Origin: Phymatolithon calcareum
Lineage: Eukaryota > Rhodophyta > Florideophyceae > Hapalidiales
Direction of reading: 5' to 3'
Assembly: GCA_977006965.1 (NCBI GenBank)
Contig: OZ345363.1
Location: 62,001 to 126,000 of the forward strand
Length of the DNA stretch: 64,000 bases
Shown here one piece after another: positions 29,553 through 41,472 of this stretch; the stretch's first letter is position 1; every line of letters starts with the position of its first letter. The notes beneath the pieces were generated by a model, which searched no databases, was not told the origin of the DNA, and was given only the letters and a program-made list of their open reading frames with translations. A program made the translations under genes and the position numbers.

Positions 29553-32500
29553 ACCAAAGCAACCGAAACCAAGAAAAGCCGAAGTTACCAAAGTCACACC
29601 ACCTGAACCACATGACACAAAAAATCCTTTCGAACCATCGACACCAAGCCTATTGATCACAAAAGCTATGTTTTCTGGAGCTCCTGCCAAAGTCCTCATC
29701 GACGACGGCGCAGAATTAAACCATTTATCTGAAGAATTCTGTCGTCGGAACAATATAACCACAAAGGAAGAGCCCCACGAAGCGCTCATGGCCAATAACA
29801 CAAGCCAAAGACTAAAATCCACAACAAAACCTCTCGTCCTCAGTATAGGAGGCTATACTGAAAAGATTCGCTTCGCCGTTTGCCCCCTAAACTATGACAT
29901 TATCTTAGGGAAAATATGGACTACGGAACATAAAGCGATTACCAATCATTACACCAACGAGATCAAATTCTCGTACAAAGGCAGAACCCACACCATTGTT
30001 GCCACAGATCCAAAGACAAGAAACCTAATCTCTGTTAACGCAATTACAAGAGACTATGGAAAACAATATCCTACTTTCGCTGAGATGCTAAGGAAAGTAC
30101 CTAGCTCAGATCAAGGGAATGCCGAACAAAAGAAAAATCAAGAAATTAGTAAAATACTGAGAGAATACAAAGACGTATTTCCAGATACTCTTCCCAAAGG
30201 ACTCCCACCGAAACGAAGTCAAGATTTTTCTATCGACCTCAAAGACGGAAGTGTACCCCAGAAGAAAGGACTGTATAGAATGTCTACCTCTGACCTCAAA
30301 GAGCTCAAAAGACAACTAGGAGATCTTATCGATCACGAGTTCATACAACCAAGTTCAAGCCCTTGGGGAGCACCCATCTTATTTGCAAGCAATAAGGATG
30401 GCGGATTACGCCTATGTGCTGATTATCGAGCTCTGAACCGCTTGACGCTCAAGAACAGCTATTCCTCTACCACGCATTGACGACATATTGGACCGGCTGT
30501 CTACAGCAAAGTATTTCACAACCATCGACCTCAGAAGCGGCTATCATCAAATCGGACTCGACCCCAAGTCGATTCCACTAACCGCATTCCGCACACGATA
30601 CGGACACTTCGAGTTTCGTGTCGTACCCTTTGGGCTTTGCAATGCTCCGGCTAAATTCATGGAATTAATGAACGAAGCATTCATCGAATATTTGGATAAG
30701 TTCATTGCCATTTATCTAGATGATATCTTGATCTACAGTGACACTTGGGAAAAACACCTTGAACACTTAAAGAAAACTTTAGAAATTCTCCGAAAAGAGA
30801 AGCTTTACGCGAAAGTTTCATAGTGTGTCTTTGGATCTCAACAGGTCGACTATCTCGGATTTGTCCTCAAACCAAATGGAGTGGCCATGAACCCCCACAA
30901 GACCAAAGCTATCACAGACTGGCCAACTCCTGAATCTAAGAAAGATGTCCAATCGTTTCTTGGACTCGTCAACTATTACCGCAGATTCATCAAAAACTGC
31001 TCCAGAATCACCAAACCTCTGACTGAACTTACAAAAAACGTACCGTTTGTATGGACGGATGCGAATGAAAAACCTTTCAACTCTTTGAAAGACTCAGTAA
31101 CTTCGGCACCAGTCTTACAGACATTCCGTGATGATCTTCCCGTCATTGTCACGACCGATGCTTCGAAAGTAGCAATCGGAGCAGTATTAGAGCAGGACGG
31201 AGCCACTGGACGTAAACCAGTAGCTTTCACATCTCGTACACTTAATACTGCAGAACAGAACTATGCAGCCCACTACCTAGAGCTATTAGGCATTGTCGAC
31301 ACTCTACGTGCTTGGCGATGCTATCTTCATGGCCGAAAATTCATAGTCCACACAGACCATTACCCCTTACGCTACATTCAAACAAAAGATCATCTCTCCA
31401 ATCGACAAGTCCGTTGGTTAGAGCGCCTTGCAGAGTTTGACTTTTCTATAATTCCTATCAAAGGCAAGTCAAATCAAGTAGCGGACGCGCTTTCCAGACA
31501 GGGTAAAGACCTCCCGAACACCGCCGAATACGCCAAAGATCTTCTCGAAAAAGTCATAAAAAACACTGTCCAAACAAATGCAGTGTCCACTGTCTACCCT
31601 GGACCAACCATCGTTAAACAGTTGGAGTTCGAGTACGCACAAGACCCCGAGTTTAATGAACCTTACAATGACCCCAAAGATCCGTTCAAGATTCTGGACC
31701 GCATCTTATACAGAGAAAACAAGTTTTGTATCCCCAAAGGAAACTTTAGGTTGAACCTCTTACACGACCACCATGCGAGCCCAAACGCCGGGCACCTTGG
31801 AGAAACAAAGACCAGACATAGAATTCAACCTTACTATTTCTGGAAAAACTTACGGAAGGACGTACACGAATACGTTAAAAGCTGCCGTATCTGTCAACAG
31901 ACAAAAGCAAGAAAGCACAAACCGTTTGGATTTCTACAACCAATCGACCCACCGGACACAAAATGGACAACAATCACGAAGGATTTCATTACACCTCTCC
32001 CGAAAACAAAGAATGGCAATACTGGCATTCTCAACGTTGTGGACAACCTCTCAAAAATGATTCGATCCATCCCCATCCCCGAAAAAGCAGATGCTCTAGT
32101 AATCGCCAAACTCTTCAAAGAACATATCTACAGAAACCATGGTATTCCATCCAAAATAATATCAGACAGGGATACCATTTTTATGAGCAAGTTCTGGAAA
32201 AGCTTGTTCAAACTCCTCGGCACAAAGATTTCGCCCTCTACTGCCAATCATCCACAAACAGATGGACAGTCTGAAATAGCCAATAGGAAAACAGAGGAAA
32301 TGATTCGAGCATTTGCAAATTTCAGAAAGAACAACTGGGACGAATTTCTTGTCCACTTCGACGTGGCGTACAACTCATCCATTCACAGCACTACGTTGTA
32401 TACTCCATTTTACTTGAACTACGGAATTCATCCAAGAACCATCCCATTACAGACGCTTTCATCAAACAACCCATCGGTATCACAGTTCCTGAAAGACATA

Positions 32501-33037
32501 CAAGACACCTCTGCATTTGCAAGAGAAAACATAAGGAAAAAGAACGTCAAAATGGCAGAGTATGCCAACAAATTACGTTTGCCACACCAATTTGCAGTTG
32601 ACGACAAAGTCTGGTTGTCAACAAAGAATCTGTCTCTTACGGACGGAACAGGCTCAAAAAAGCTACATCCAAAATATTGTGGCCCATTCGTTATCAGAAA
32701 GAAAATTAATGACGTTGCTTTCGCCCTAGACTTGTCTGAACCAATGAAGCAAAAAGGTATTCATGACACTTTCCACGTCAGTCTACTAAAGCCATTTGTT
32801 GAAGATACCTTCTCAAGAGACACAGCACCCTCACCCGCTATTCTGCTAAAGACCGGAGAGCAAGAATACGAACTTGAAGACATTCTGGCGCATCGAAAGC
32901 GTCACCGAAAAGCTGACTTCTTAGTTAAGTGGAAAGGATATCCTGACCACGAGAACACTTGGCAAACCGAACAAGACCTCGAGAATGCGGAAGACATCCT
33001 TCAAAACTACAAAGCATCGGGACGATGCTTCCCCTAG
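29482..33037 (+). pseudogene. pol: Element B pol (protease, RT, RNase H, integrase, chromodomain)
   Basis: Protease near 29690 ([10 protein letters not shown], with DDGA where DTGA or DSGA is usual); RT with [11 protein letters not shown], then YLDD (about 30715) and DYLGFVL; RNase H with TTDASKVAIGAVL and HTDH; integrase HHCC zinc finger (H..H, CRICQQ) and catalytic core with DFITPLP, ISDRDTIF and HPQTDGQSE; C-terminal domain VDDKVWLSTK; chromodomain YELEDILAHRK...FLVKWKGYPDHENTW. Two defects: one extra T in the run near 30463 shifts the frame, and TAG at 30821-30823 replaces a codon after LYAKVS. The rest (30881-33037) is one uninterrupted frame of 718 codons. Confidence 0.93.
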
Positions 33038-33047
33038 GAGGGAGGGA
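33036..33047 (+). other. Polypurine tract of element B
   Basis: AGGAGGGAGGGA directly before the 3' LTR, just past the pol stop codon. Confidence 0.8.
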
Positions 33048-33630
33048 TGTGACGAACAGTCACTCACGTCACTCTTGTGACGTGATCAACACCCTTATCA
33101 ACACCAGAAACATAGTCAATATCATACCATCCCATCATATCGTTACTCCGTTGATCAATCATACTCTATTCCTCCTCGTTACGGTTCCTCAGTCACACGT
33201 TACACGTCACGTCACAATCTATCATACATCATGTCACTGTGACCGCGGCTAAGAGCGCGGAGCGCGTTTGAAGAGCCTCTCTCGAGTCCATCATTTTTAG
33301 CCAATCTCCGCCTTCCATAGTTCCTCGTCTTACTCCTCATCGTTGTGACCAATGAGCAACCGCCATTGAACCCTCAACGGCTTCCTCATTGCCGATTACT
33401 ACTGCGGCCAATGATATCCTGCCATTAGTATCTCCCTCCCCCATGTTGACGTTAGACCAATTGTTTTTAGCCATCTATTTGTCCCGTGTGTCTCTTCACA
33501 TTAGTGTGGACACACGCCTTTGTTTAGACTCTTCACTATGGTTCTACTTCTAGTCTATATAAACCCTCCTTGACCAGCAGTCCTCAAACTCTGGTCAACG
33601 GATCTGCCAGCTTGTGCCTTGAACCCCACA
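33048..33630 (+). repeat. 3' LTR of element B
   Basis: 583 bp. It differs from the 5' LTR at two positions I found (A/G in GCGC(A/G)TTTG and C/T in GTCTC(C/T)TCAC), about 99.7 percent identity. Confidence 0.96.
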
Positions 33631-36600
33631 TGTGGTAAGACAATGCGAGCCTCGTCTCCTTCCCGGGGAGAGACATCCGACCGACGGGGGGTGTCTCGCA
33701 GTTCGGCGGCAGCACGGAGGGGAATAGCTTCTTGTGTCATGGATACCTCCGGGCTGAAACGGACTGTTCTACGGCTCATATCCCCCGATGGGGCGCCTTT
33801 TTTGCCATCTCCAAGCTGCGTTTTCTTCGCCGCAAGACGCGGAGACTTGCGAACAGAACCCACTGGCGTGACTTGGGGACTCTCCGGGGCGGACTGTCGG
33901 CGTGTAACGGCTTCAGGAGGGACCGATGGAGTTGGTACTGCCTGCATGCGGACTCCCGGGGTTGCCATGGCACCCTCACCGCTCGGTATGTCTCCCAATC
34001 CCCTAGTGGGGGACGATATCCTCGACGACGTTCCGGTAGGCGGATTTGTCTGTTCTGCTGTCTGACCGATATCGCGTGCGCTTATTTGCTCTTCCCGATG
34101 TTCGGGCGAATTGTTTGATGGTCGGCTGATCACAATGTGGTCTTCGGGCGTAGGGGCCGCGACAACCCGGTCTCAAGAAACCCGTTCATGCTGCTGCCGA
34201 ATTTCTAGGACAACGGTATCCTCTTGCACTGTAACTACCTTGTACGGGCCGTCGGCAACCGGGGACAGTTTGTGCTTCCTTCTATCCGGGGTGCTAACCG
34301 ATTCCTGGCGAACAAAAACGAAAGTTCCCGGTCGGATGCGGTCAACGGTCGGTCGAATGCGGGCGTCAAAATTTCTCTTGGACAATTCTTGTGCCTTTCG
34401 CATCTCTGTTGACGCCGTTCCCACCAAATGCCGTAGCAAATTCATCCACTTTGTGCGGAACGTCTCCCTGTCACCCGGCTGGTCCATGGACGGGCGCGCC
34501 TCAAGGCTCAATGGTGGAGGAGGCCTTGAAAGTACCAGCTCGAATGGCGAGAGTTTTGTTACACGGTGCGTCTGAGTATTGTAGGCATATGTTACCGCAT
34601 CTAAGAACAAATCCCAATCGGTGGGATGGTCTGCAACGTAGTGCCGTAAAGCGGCGAGGATAGTCCGATTAAAACGCTCCGTCTGCCCATTGCACTGGGG
34701 GTGGTATGTCGTGGTGAATAAGTTCTCGATGCCGAGAATCGCGCAGACATGCTGGAAGAACTTGGACGTAAACTGTTTTCCGTTGTCAGACAGCACTGAC
34801 ACAGGTGGCCCGTATACGAACACCCAATGATGCACGAACGCCTTGGCAATGTCAGCTGCGTTGATACGTGCAAGTGGTACCGTGCGTACGAGCTTCGAAA
34901 ACCGATCCGTGATGACAAGTAGATACCGATTTCCCCTTGGTGTCTTAATAAGCTCCCCGAGGATATCAATACCCACGAACTCCAGAGGTCTCGCTGCGGG
35001 AAAAAGCTTCATCCTTTTTGCGTTTCGTCTTAGCTTCACTCGATTTCGAGCACAGGTGGGGCAGTTTCGGGCGGTCGCGTAGCAGTCTGTTGCCATAGAG
35101 GGCCAGTAAAAATCCCTTCGCAGAGAGTAATACAGTTTTCGTCCTCCAGGGTGTCCGGACATGGTTGGGTAATGGCTCAGATGCAGTACTCTGCCTTGAA
35201 GCGAATCCGGAACGACTAGTTGAGGCGTCTCGCTCGCCAGACGGATTAGCATACCAACTTCATCCTGTGCGAATGGAAGGTCGTTTCCGTCTTCTAGGCC
35301 TTTCCGCACGCTTCCACAAAACGGATCCGCCAGATGCTCCCGCAGAAGTTCTTCGCGAGTCACCGGGGTGAGTTGAACACCAGTTGGGTTGTAATCCGAT
35401 AGGGCAAACAGAGCATCCATCTCGATCTCGTTCTCATCTCGGAATCCGTGACATTCGTCCCTCTCGGCGTCGAGATTATTTTGTGAATATTCGTCCACGT
35501 GGAAGCAGGGTATGTCTTCGTCCAAATCTGTCGTTGTTTCGCCTAACGTGCTTAAACGAGAAAGCGCGTCGGCCTGCGTGTTTTCCTTCCCTTTCTTGTA
35601 AACAACGTTGAACGTAAACTCCGACAGGCGTAACCTCCAGCGCATAAGTCGTCCAGAAGGTTCAGCGATTTCCAGTAGCCAACGTAGCGCCGCGTGGTCG
35701 GTATACACAGTGAATTTTTCTCCCTGCAAATAGGGTCTCAATATCGTCACAGCCCAAACGACTGCTAAACATTCTCGTTCAGATGCCGAGTAATTTTTCT
35801 CCGCCGGGACGAGCGACCGCGACCAGAATCCAATAGGGCGTCGCTCTCCGTGGTCCAGTTGAAAGGCTGCGACGCCTACCATGTTCGCGCTCGCATCGGT
35901 ATCCAACGAATATGGAAGTCCTGGTTTCGGGAGGGCTAGCACCGGCGGAGAGGTGACCACGTCAATTAGCTTCCGATAAGCGTGCAGCTCGGCGTCACCA
36001 AAAGGAGCGAGCTTTGTCGGCGCGCCCTTCTTCAATAGTTTGTTTAACGGGGCTGCGATTTCGGCGAAGGCGCGGACAAACCGGCGGTAGACATTGCACA
36101 ATCCGAGGAACGACCTCAGCTCTGTCTGTGTCCGTGGAGGCTGGGCTTCACGAAGTGCTGCCGTGCGGGTCGTGTCCACCGAAAGTTCGCCGGGCCGAAT
36201 AACATGTCCAAGGTAGCTAACCTTGTCGCTGAAAAACTTGCATTTCTCAAGCTTGAGGGATACACCGGCATCTTTCAGGATGGTGAGCACCGTACGCACG
36301 TGGTCGAAATGCGACGCGGTATCATTCGAAAAAACGATAATGTCGTCCAGGTAGACCAAACATGTTTTCCATTTAAACTGTGACAGCAGAATATCCAGCG
36401 TACGTTGGAATGTCGCGGGCGCGTTTGTCAGACCAAACGGCATTCTCTTGAAACGATAGAGGCCCGAGTGGCAAACAAAGGCTGTTTTATCGCGGTCGTC
36501 TCCCGCAATCGGGACCTGCCAGTAGCCAGAGTTACAATCCAGGGTGGAGAATACCTTGGCTGTGCCGAGTGAATCGATGCACTCGTCCATTCTCGGGATG

Positions 36601-37981
36601 GGATACGTATCCTTTACGGTCACTGCATTAAGCTTGCGATAATCGACGCAGAAGCGCAAACTTCCGTCTGATTTGGGTACCAAAACCACCGGAGATGCCC
36701 AGGGGTCTGCGCTGGTTCAATCAATCCTTTCAACATCATGCGATCCACTTCCGCCTGTTCCACCTGGCGGGCTCGAGGGCCTGCGCGATATGGCGGCGAG
36801 GCGGACGGTCTTGCTCCTGGGGTCAGGTCAATATGGTGCGTGGTCGCCGATATTTCGCCAAGCTCGCCGCTCCACATTCGCGAAAAGGGTATCAAGAGAT
36901 CACGAATAGCGTCCCGATGATCTTCGGCTAAGTGGGACAGGTCTAGGCTCGCAAGACCTTTCCGATTCGGCGCTGGCATCTCCCCGGTTGGGGTGTCACG
37001 AGGGGACGAGATGACGGCTTCGGTATCCGGGATCAATCCCAGAACCTCTGCGACGGACACAGAGCTGTTGAGCACTTCTGGCGGATGCGGCAAGACCGTA
37101 CCCACCACTTGCCCCTTTTTCAGAGAGTGTGCCATTTTCGCAAAATTCGCCACCAAGATCCAGAATGGCTCTTTCGGTGATAGAGCGGCCACGCCATTCG
37201 AGATCGCAATCCCGTATGCGGAATATAACTTCGACAAGGGCTGCAGCACGGCTAGTCCCACCCGCTCCGATGACACCATCACCCAAGTTTGGGATTCGGG
37301 GGCCAGCGTGGTCGCTTTGGCTACCCGTAGCCTTGGTGAAACGCGACCCAGTGTACGGTCGTACTCTTGCATAATCGGAAGTGGAGGGGCACTGGGTGGT
37401 CGCTTCAGTGCTCGCCGGGTGATAGGGATACGAGTACCATCGGCCATCTCAATCTGCCTCAGCCGGGGGAAGATTGCCTCCACGAAGCGATCGCAGAAAT
37501 CTGCTCCTAGGATCGCAGACGCAGCTAGGCGCTCGCAAACTATAAACTCTGTCCGAACAGAATACTGCCCCAATTGGACAGTCAATAATATAGTCCCTTC
37601 TAGGCGTAACGGTCGTCCATTAGCATCCCGGATATCGGGAAGGGGATTCCCAGCGGTGATTTTCTGTTGGAGTTCCGGCGACAATTCGCTGTTGCGGACA
37701 AAATTGGGTCCAGCGCCGGTGTCCAGAACCACAAGCTTTCGGATGGGGCTATTTTTGTCGTCCCCGACAAAAGCGTAGACCTTGTAATTTCGTTTCGTCG
37801 CCATCACAAAAATGGCCTCCGGTGCTTGTGGGGCTCGGTGTCGCACCCAGGGCCGACACATCCCACAGCCTGACCTGTCATGGCGCGAGAGTACTTTGAT
37901 CGGGCTTCTGAGCACCACAATATTTTTCGAGCACGGGGGCAAAATGCTCGCTGGGTCTTCCCCGGTTAGGGGAGCCCCCAC
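33631..37981 (-). pseudogene. pol: Element A pol (protease, RT, RNase H, integrase, linker)
   Basis: Protease: VVLDTGAGPNF (near 37740-37700) and AILGADFCD. The frame breaks near 36700, within the start of RT (LIEPAQ... then ASPVVLVPKSDG in the next frame), by a lost base. RT then continues with LRFCVDYRKLNAVT, FGLTNAPATFQ and YLDDIIVF; RNase H with LDTDASANMVGVAAF and YTDHAALRWLL; integrase with HLSHYP...H, CPTCARN, GIDILGEL, LSDNGKQF and HPQCNGQTERFN; then a C-terminal domain. TGA at 34173-34175 interrupts it, after which the same frame runs on as a Pro/Ser/Arg-rich linker up to element B at 33630. pol is in the -1 frame relative to gag. Confidence 0.93.
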
Positions 37982-37983
37982 AC

Positions 37984-39330
37984 TTAGTTTTTCGAAACAG
38001 CGGTTGGCGCAATTGCCTGGGTAGCCTTGGTTTCGCAGCGCGCTTTCGCCCGATGATAGCTCTCGGTCTGCACGCGCCTTTTACCTTCTTCAGCCAGCTG
38101 TTCGAAATTGTTTACGATTACGCCGAAGTCTGACTCTCCGCATTCGGGCGCAATGTGCCCCGCTGCATAGCAGTGAAAACAGATGAGTTCTTCTCGACGC
38201 ACGGCTCGTGGTCTGGGTCTGTCGACCCACCCCGGTCTGTTAGAATTTCCCCGTGCACCGGGAATTTGTGCCGCGGGAACGTGGCGAGCGATGGGAGCAA
38301 ACTTGCGATTTGTTGCCAGCAGTAGAGATTCAGCCTGAACTGGGTCCAACTCCGAGGGATCCACGATAGTCGACGGCAAGTCGGAGGTCGGGATCGAGGA
38401 CAGAATGCCGGATGATTCGGAGCCGCCGAGGAATAGAAGCTCACCACTACCCTGCTGACCGTTGGACGCCGCGAAAGGTGCGTCATTAGAGGTAGATGTG
38501 CTCTCCTCCAGCAAAAGTGCCGGGGCACGGCGTCGCAATGTAGTGTACCGATGCGAAGTTGTTGTCTTCCGAACCAGGGCCCTATTAGCGGCGCCTTCAG
38601 TGCGTGCAAACTCGACAAGTTCGAGGAAGCTAATCTCTGGATGAGCCTCCCGATGTCGGGAAACAAGTGGCTGTATTTCCGGTGCGAGCCCGGACTCGAG
38701 CATGGTGCATTTTTCGTCCAATGAAAAAACATTACCAGCTCGACGGCATGCAGCATCCAGCCGTGTGCTGTAATCGCGCTCGTCCTCCCCGTCTTGCTCC
38801 TGTACGTCGCGCAAATCTCGCAGTGCAGTTTGTATCGATGACGAGGTAGCAAACGATCGGAGCAGGTACTGAACTGCTTCCGGCCAACATCTAACACCGC
38901 CATTCGATGTCGAGGATGAATCGCGAATGGATTCAAATTGGCTCAGAGCGAACCCGCGGAGGTAATGTGGGAGCGCGAGGTAAGCTTGTGCCTCGCTCAT
39001 CCGAAGGGTATCAGCTTCACGAACGAAGCGACATAGGAAGTCCAGGATGAGGATTGGATCTTTCCCGTCGAACGGGGCCTTCGGTAGTGACGTTATCTCC
39101 AGTCGTCTTATCTGGTCCTTTACTTTTCCGGTTTCCCTTGAGTCGCGATCTTGTGAGGTATGACCATGTGCAGGAGCAACCTGCTCGCCGACGGAAGTGC
39201 GAGAGTCGGAATTGGCCTTTGATCTCTTGCGAGAATTCTTGTCCGACGTTCTAGACGTCCTAGATGGTCCTCCGGGACGTTCTTGACGCTTGGGTCTCGG
39301 GATGTTGGCGTCGGAGGCCAACGGTGACAT
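37984..39330 (-). CDS. gag: Element A gag
   Basis: 448 residues from a true ATG, intact. A disordered basic N-terminus (1-90); a gag capsid-like part (about 95-260: PFDGKDPILILDFLCRFVRE, YLALPHYLRG, QYLLRSFA); a variable Ser-rich stretch; and a CCHC knuckle CFHCYAAGHIAPEC (about 395). It ends TAA with pol opening a few bases later in the -1 frame, compatible with programmed frameshifting, not proven. It differs strongly from element B gag, so A and B belong to separate families. Confidence 0.9.
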   Translation of the reverse strand: MSPLASDANIPRPKRQERPGGPSRTSRTSDKNSRKRSKANSDSRTSVGEQVAPAHGHTSQDRDSRETGKVKDQIRRLEITSLPKAPFDGKDPILILDFLCRFVREADTLRMSEAQAYLALPHYLRGFALSQFESIRDSSSTSNGGVRCWPEAVQYLLRSFATSSSIQTALRDLRDVQEQDGEDERDYSTRLDAACRRAGNVFSLDEKCTMLESGLAPEIQPLVSRHREAHPEISFLELVEFARTEGAANRALVRKTTTSHRYTTLRRRAPALLLEESTSTSNDAPFAASNGQQGSGELLFLGGSESSGILSSIPTSDLPSTIVDPSELDPVQAESLLLATNRKFAPIARHVPAAQIPGARGNSNRPGWVDRPRPRAVRREELICFHCYAAGHIAPECGESDFGVIVNNFEQLAEEGKRRVQTESYHRAKARCETKATQAIAPTAVSKN

Positions 39331-39429
39331 GCCAACGTTTGTTCGGGGCGAAGACGTATAATAGGTCTTCGCGGAATTGTACTTCCCGGATACGGGAATA
39401 AAGAAGTGGTAGAAAGGTGAACCTTTCTA

Positions 39430-39442
39430 GGTCGGGAGACCA
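39430..39442 (-). other. Primer-binding site of element A
   Basis: Minus-strand TGGTCTCCCGACC starts two bases after the 5' LTR end. The TGG start fits a tRNA CCA end; I cannot name the tRNA. Confidence 0.6.
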
Positions 39443-39444
39443 GT

Positions 39445-39855
39445 TGTCGTGCAAAGCCCTAGGGAGGGCTTGCCGATCGGGGTGTTCGGAACCCCCTTTC
39501 CGCGTTAGCACGACAGAGCAGCGTCGGACGCGCGCTGTAGTTGCGGCTTGTAGGACCGCACGCGCGCACGACGGAGGGAGGTGGTAGAGAGAGAAATAGA
39601 AAAGGAAGAGGGACAAGTAAAAGCAAAAGGTACGGGTTTTATCGGTCGGTTTGGGGTTGCGTAACGGTAATGGCGACGAACTGGCCCGGACTCGGGACCA
39701 GGCAACGTCGGAACCGGAATCGCAGAGCCCGAAAACCTCCTTGGTCCTCCCTCTCCACCGACGGTCACTACGACTATAAGAACAGTGGCATACAGTAGAC
39801 TGCTTACAGAAATGGAAAAATAGCGGGCAACTAGATCACGGAGCATTGCACCACA
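39445..39855 (-). repeat. 5' LTR of element A
   Basis: 411 bp, partner of 24830-25240 with two differences found. ATAAG follows at 39856. Confidence 0.95.
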
Positions 39856-41150
39856 ATAAGGGAGCAACATTGATTTTGGCGAAATCACTAAATGTATCAC
39901 GACTAGGGATAAAATTAGTTGTTGCGTTGGCACCAATGTTTCCACTGCACTCGTCATACTTGAGAGACATATCTCAGGCTTATACACAAATCCGACACAA
40001 ACATTGAAAGGAAGCCAGTTGAGATGGGACTACAACCAGGAAAGGTGCTACAAGTCAGACGACCCTTATATGGTATACAAAAAAGTGGAATACACTGGCT
40101 TGTTACTTATGTGAACCATCACAATGAAAATATTGGGATAATGGGGACAAAGTTCGATCCATGCATTTTGTAAAAACGAAATGAGAGAGGACTGATTGGA
40201 CTAACAAACTTACAAGTGGACGACTCATACGGTATTGGCACTAGAGAATTTCTGGACAATGAGGATCGTGAGGCATCAAAATTCAAGAGCAAGCCGAGAA
40301 AAGTTCTGAATTAAGGTGACCAAAGTGATGTTAATGGCAGCGCGATTAAGATCAGCGAAGGAAATGTGCATGAACTGAGTCAATCAGAGAAACCCTGATA
40401 GGTAACAGCTCCACAGACACATTCCGAATTCGTGAGTACAAGAGCAAAGGCTCAATGCATAGGATGCTGTACAAGGCTGGATATTTGAGCTTCTGTGCAG
40501 TTACGGGATAGCACTACCGAGGAACCATCTCGAGTGAACTTCAAGTCTCTTCGGGCGGTTGTGGAACGATGCCACAAGACGTCAGATCAAGGTCTACCAT
40601 ATGTTCCTTTGGATATGGACACATTGAAGCTTGTACTATTCACAGATGCGTCATTCGCAAATGCTGATAATCTGAAGAGTCAAATTGGATTTCTTATAGT
40701 GCTTGCTGATGGAAATAATAGGCCAAACATAATCCACTATGGAAGTTCTAGATGCAAGCGAGTGACGAGATCCGTAATGGCAGCTGACGTACACGCGCTT
40801 ATTTATTGCTTCGGCAATGCCTTTGTGTCTAGGCATATATTCCAGGATATTCTTGGAAAGGATATTCCCGTTGATGGCATCGTTGAGTCACGCACACTTT
40901 TTAACATCGTTGCTAAGAATAGCAATACCCTGGAAAAGCGACTACAAATTGATATACACGCACTACGTGAATCCATGACAAAGGAGAGCTAAGATACCTA
41001 GCATGGGCTCCTGGTTCGGAGAACGTGGCTGACGGATTGAACAAGGGTCTTGTCAAGGACAAACATCTGTGGAAACTTATAACTACAAACAAGATGGAAG
41101 TCAACCCTCAAGGATGGATCGAGGGATCCAGATATCAAGTCGACAGGGAT
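39856..41150 (+). pseudogene. Ty1/copia RT and RNase H, right fragment
   Basis: It resumes the copia reverse transcriptase cut by element A: ILAKSLNVSRLGIKLVVALA, YLRDISQAYTQ, RRPLYGIQKSGIHW in different frames to about 40175. After a decayed stretch comes a 165-codon open frame (40495-40992) of copia RNase H: LVLFTDASFANADNLKSQIG, IIHYGSSRCKRVTRSVMAAD, and then, after a frame change, LAWAPGSENVADGLTKG. No 3' LTR was recognised after it; an old LTR may be hidden in 41150-41450. Inactive. Confidence 0.75.
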
Positions 41151-41472
41151 TCAATTTGAACTTCGTTCAAAAGAGAAAATCTCTGAGTGTCGAACTATTA
41201 GTTGGGGTCTTGTCCGAGTCATTGATATTCTACGTGGACTACAATGACAGAAATCAATTGTTCGAGACACGCAACATTTATTGCGTTTATTGCAGTAGTA
41301 TTTTTTAGACTGATTTCGTGATAATTTTCATATCTCACAGAAAGGATGCCATGTTCGCAAATTATTTCTTTGCATCTGTTTAGTTGTTTATTTGAAAGCC
41401 CTCATTAACACTCCTAAGACTGTACGGAAGCAGCTTTTCGTAACTTGTTCATTCTAGTATATCGCCTGGTCC

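Larger units (their letters stand above)
27218..33630 (+). mobile_element. Element B: Ty3/gypsy chromovirus nested in element A
   Basis: 6,413 bp. LTRs 27218-27800 and 33048-33630 are both 583 bp, with two differences found. TGTGG precedes the 5' LTR (27213-27217) and follows the 3' LTR (33631-33635) as target duplication. Order: LTR, PBS, AUG-free leader with a zinc-finger frame, gag, protease, RT, RNase H, integrase, chromodomain, PPT, LTR. pol carries one frameshift and one nonsense codon, and gag may have lost its start, so this young copy is defective. Confidence 0.96.
24830..39855 (-). mobile_element. Element A: Ty3/gypsy chromovirus, split by element B
   Basis: 15,026 bp including element B (about 8.6 kb without it). 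LTRs are 24830-25240 (3') and 39445-39855 (5'). ATAAG lies directly outside both (24825-24829 and 39856-39860) and is the target duplication. The LTRs differ at only two positions that I found in 411, so insertion was recent. Minus-strand order: 5' LTR, PBS, gag, protease, RT, RNase H, integrase, linker, [element B], chromodomain, about 1.8 kb with antisense frames, PPT, 3' LTR. The pol frame is broken in several places, so the copy is not autonomous. Confidence 0.95.

Noticed and set aside
33732-34118. Plus-strand frame in the element A pol linker
   Set aside because: Antisense to the Pro/Ser-rich linker, with no domain; openness follows from GC-rich composition.
38118-38936. A 272-codon minus-strand frame inside element A gag
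   Set aside because: It is an out-of-frame shadow of gag, which carries the recognisable capsid and CCHC parts.
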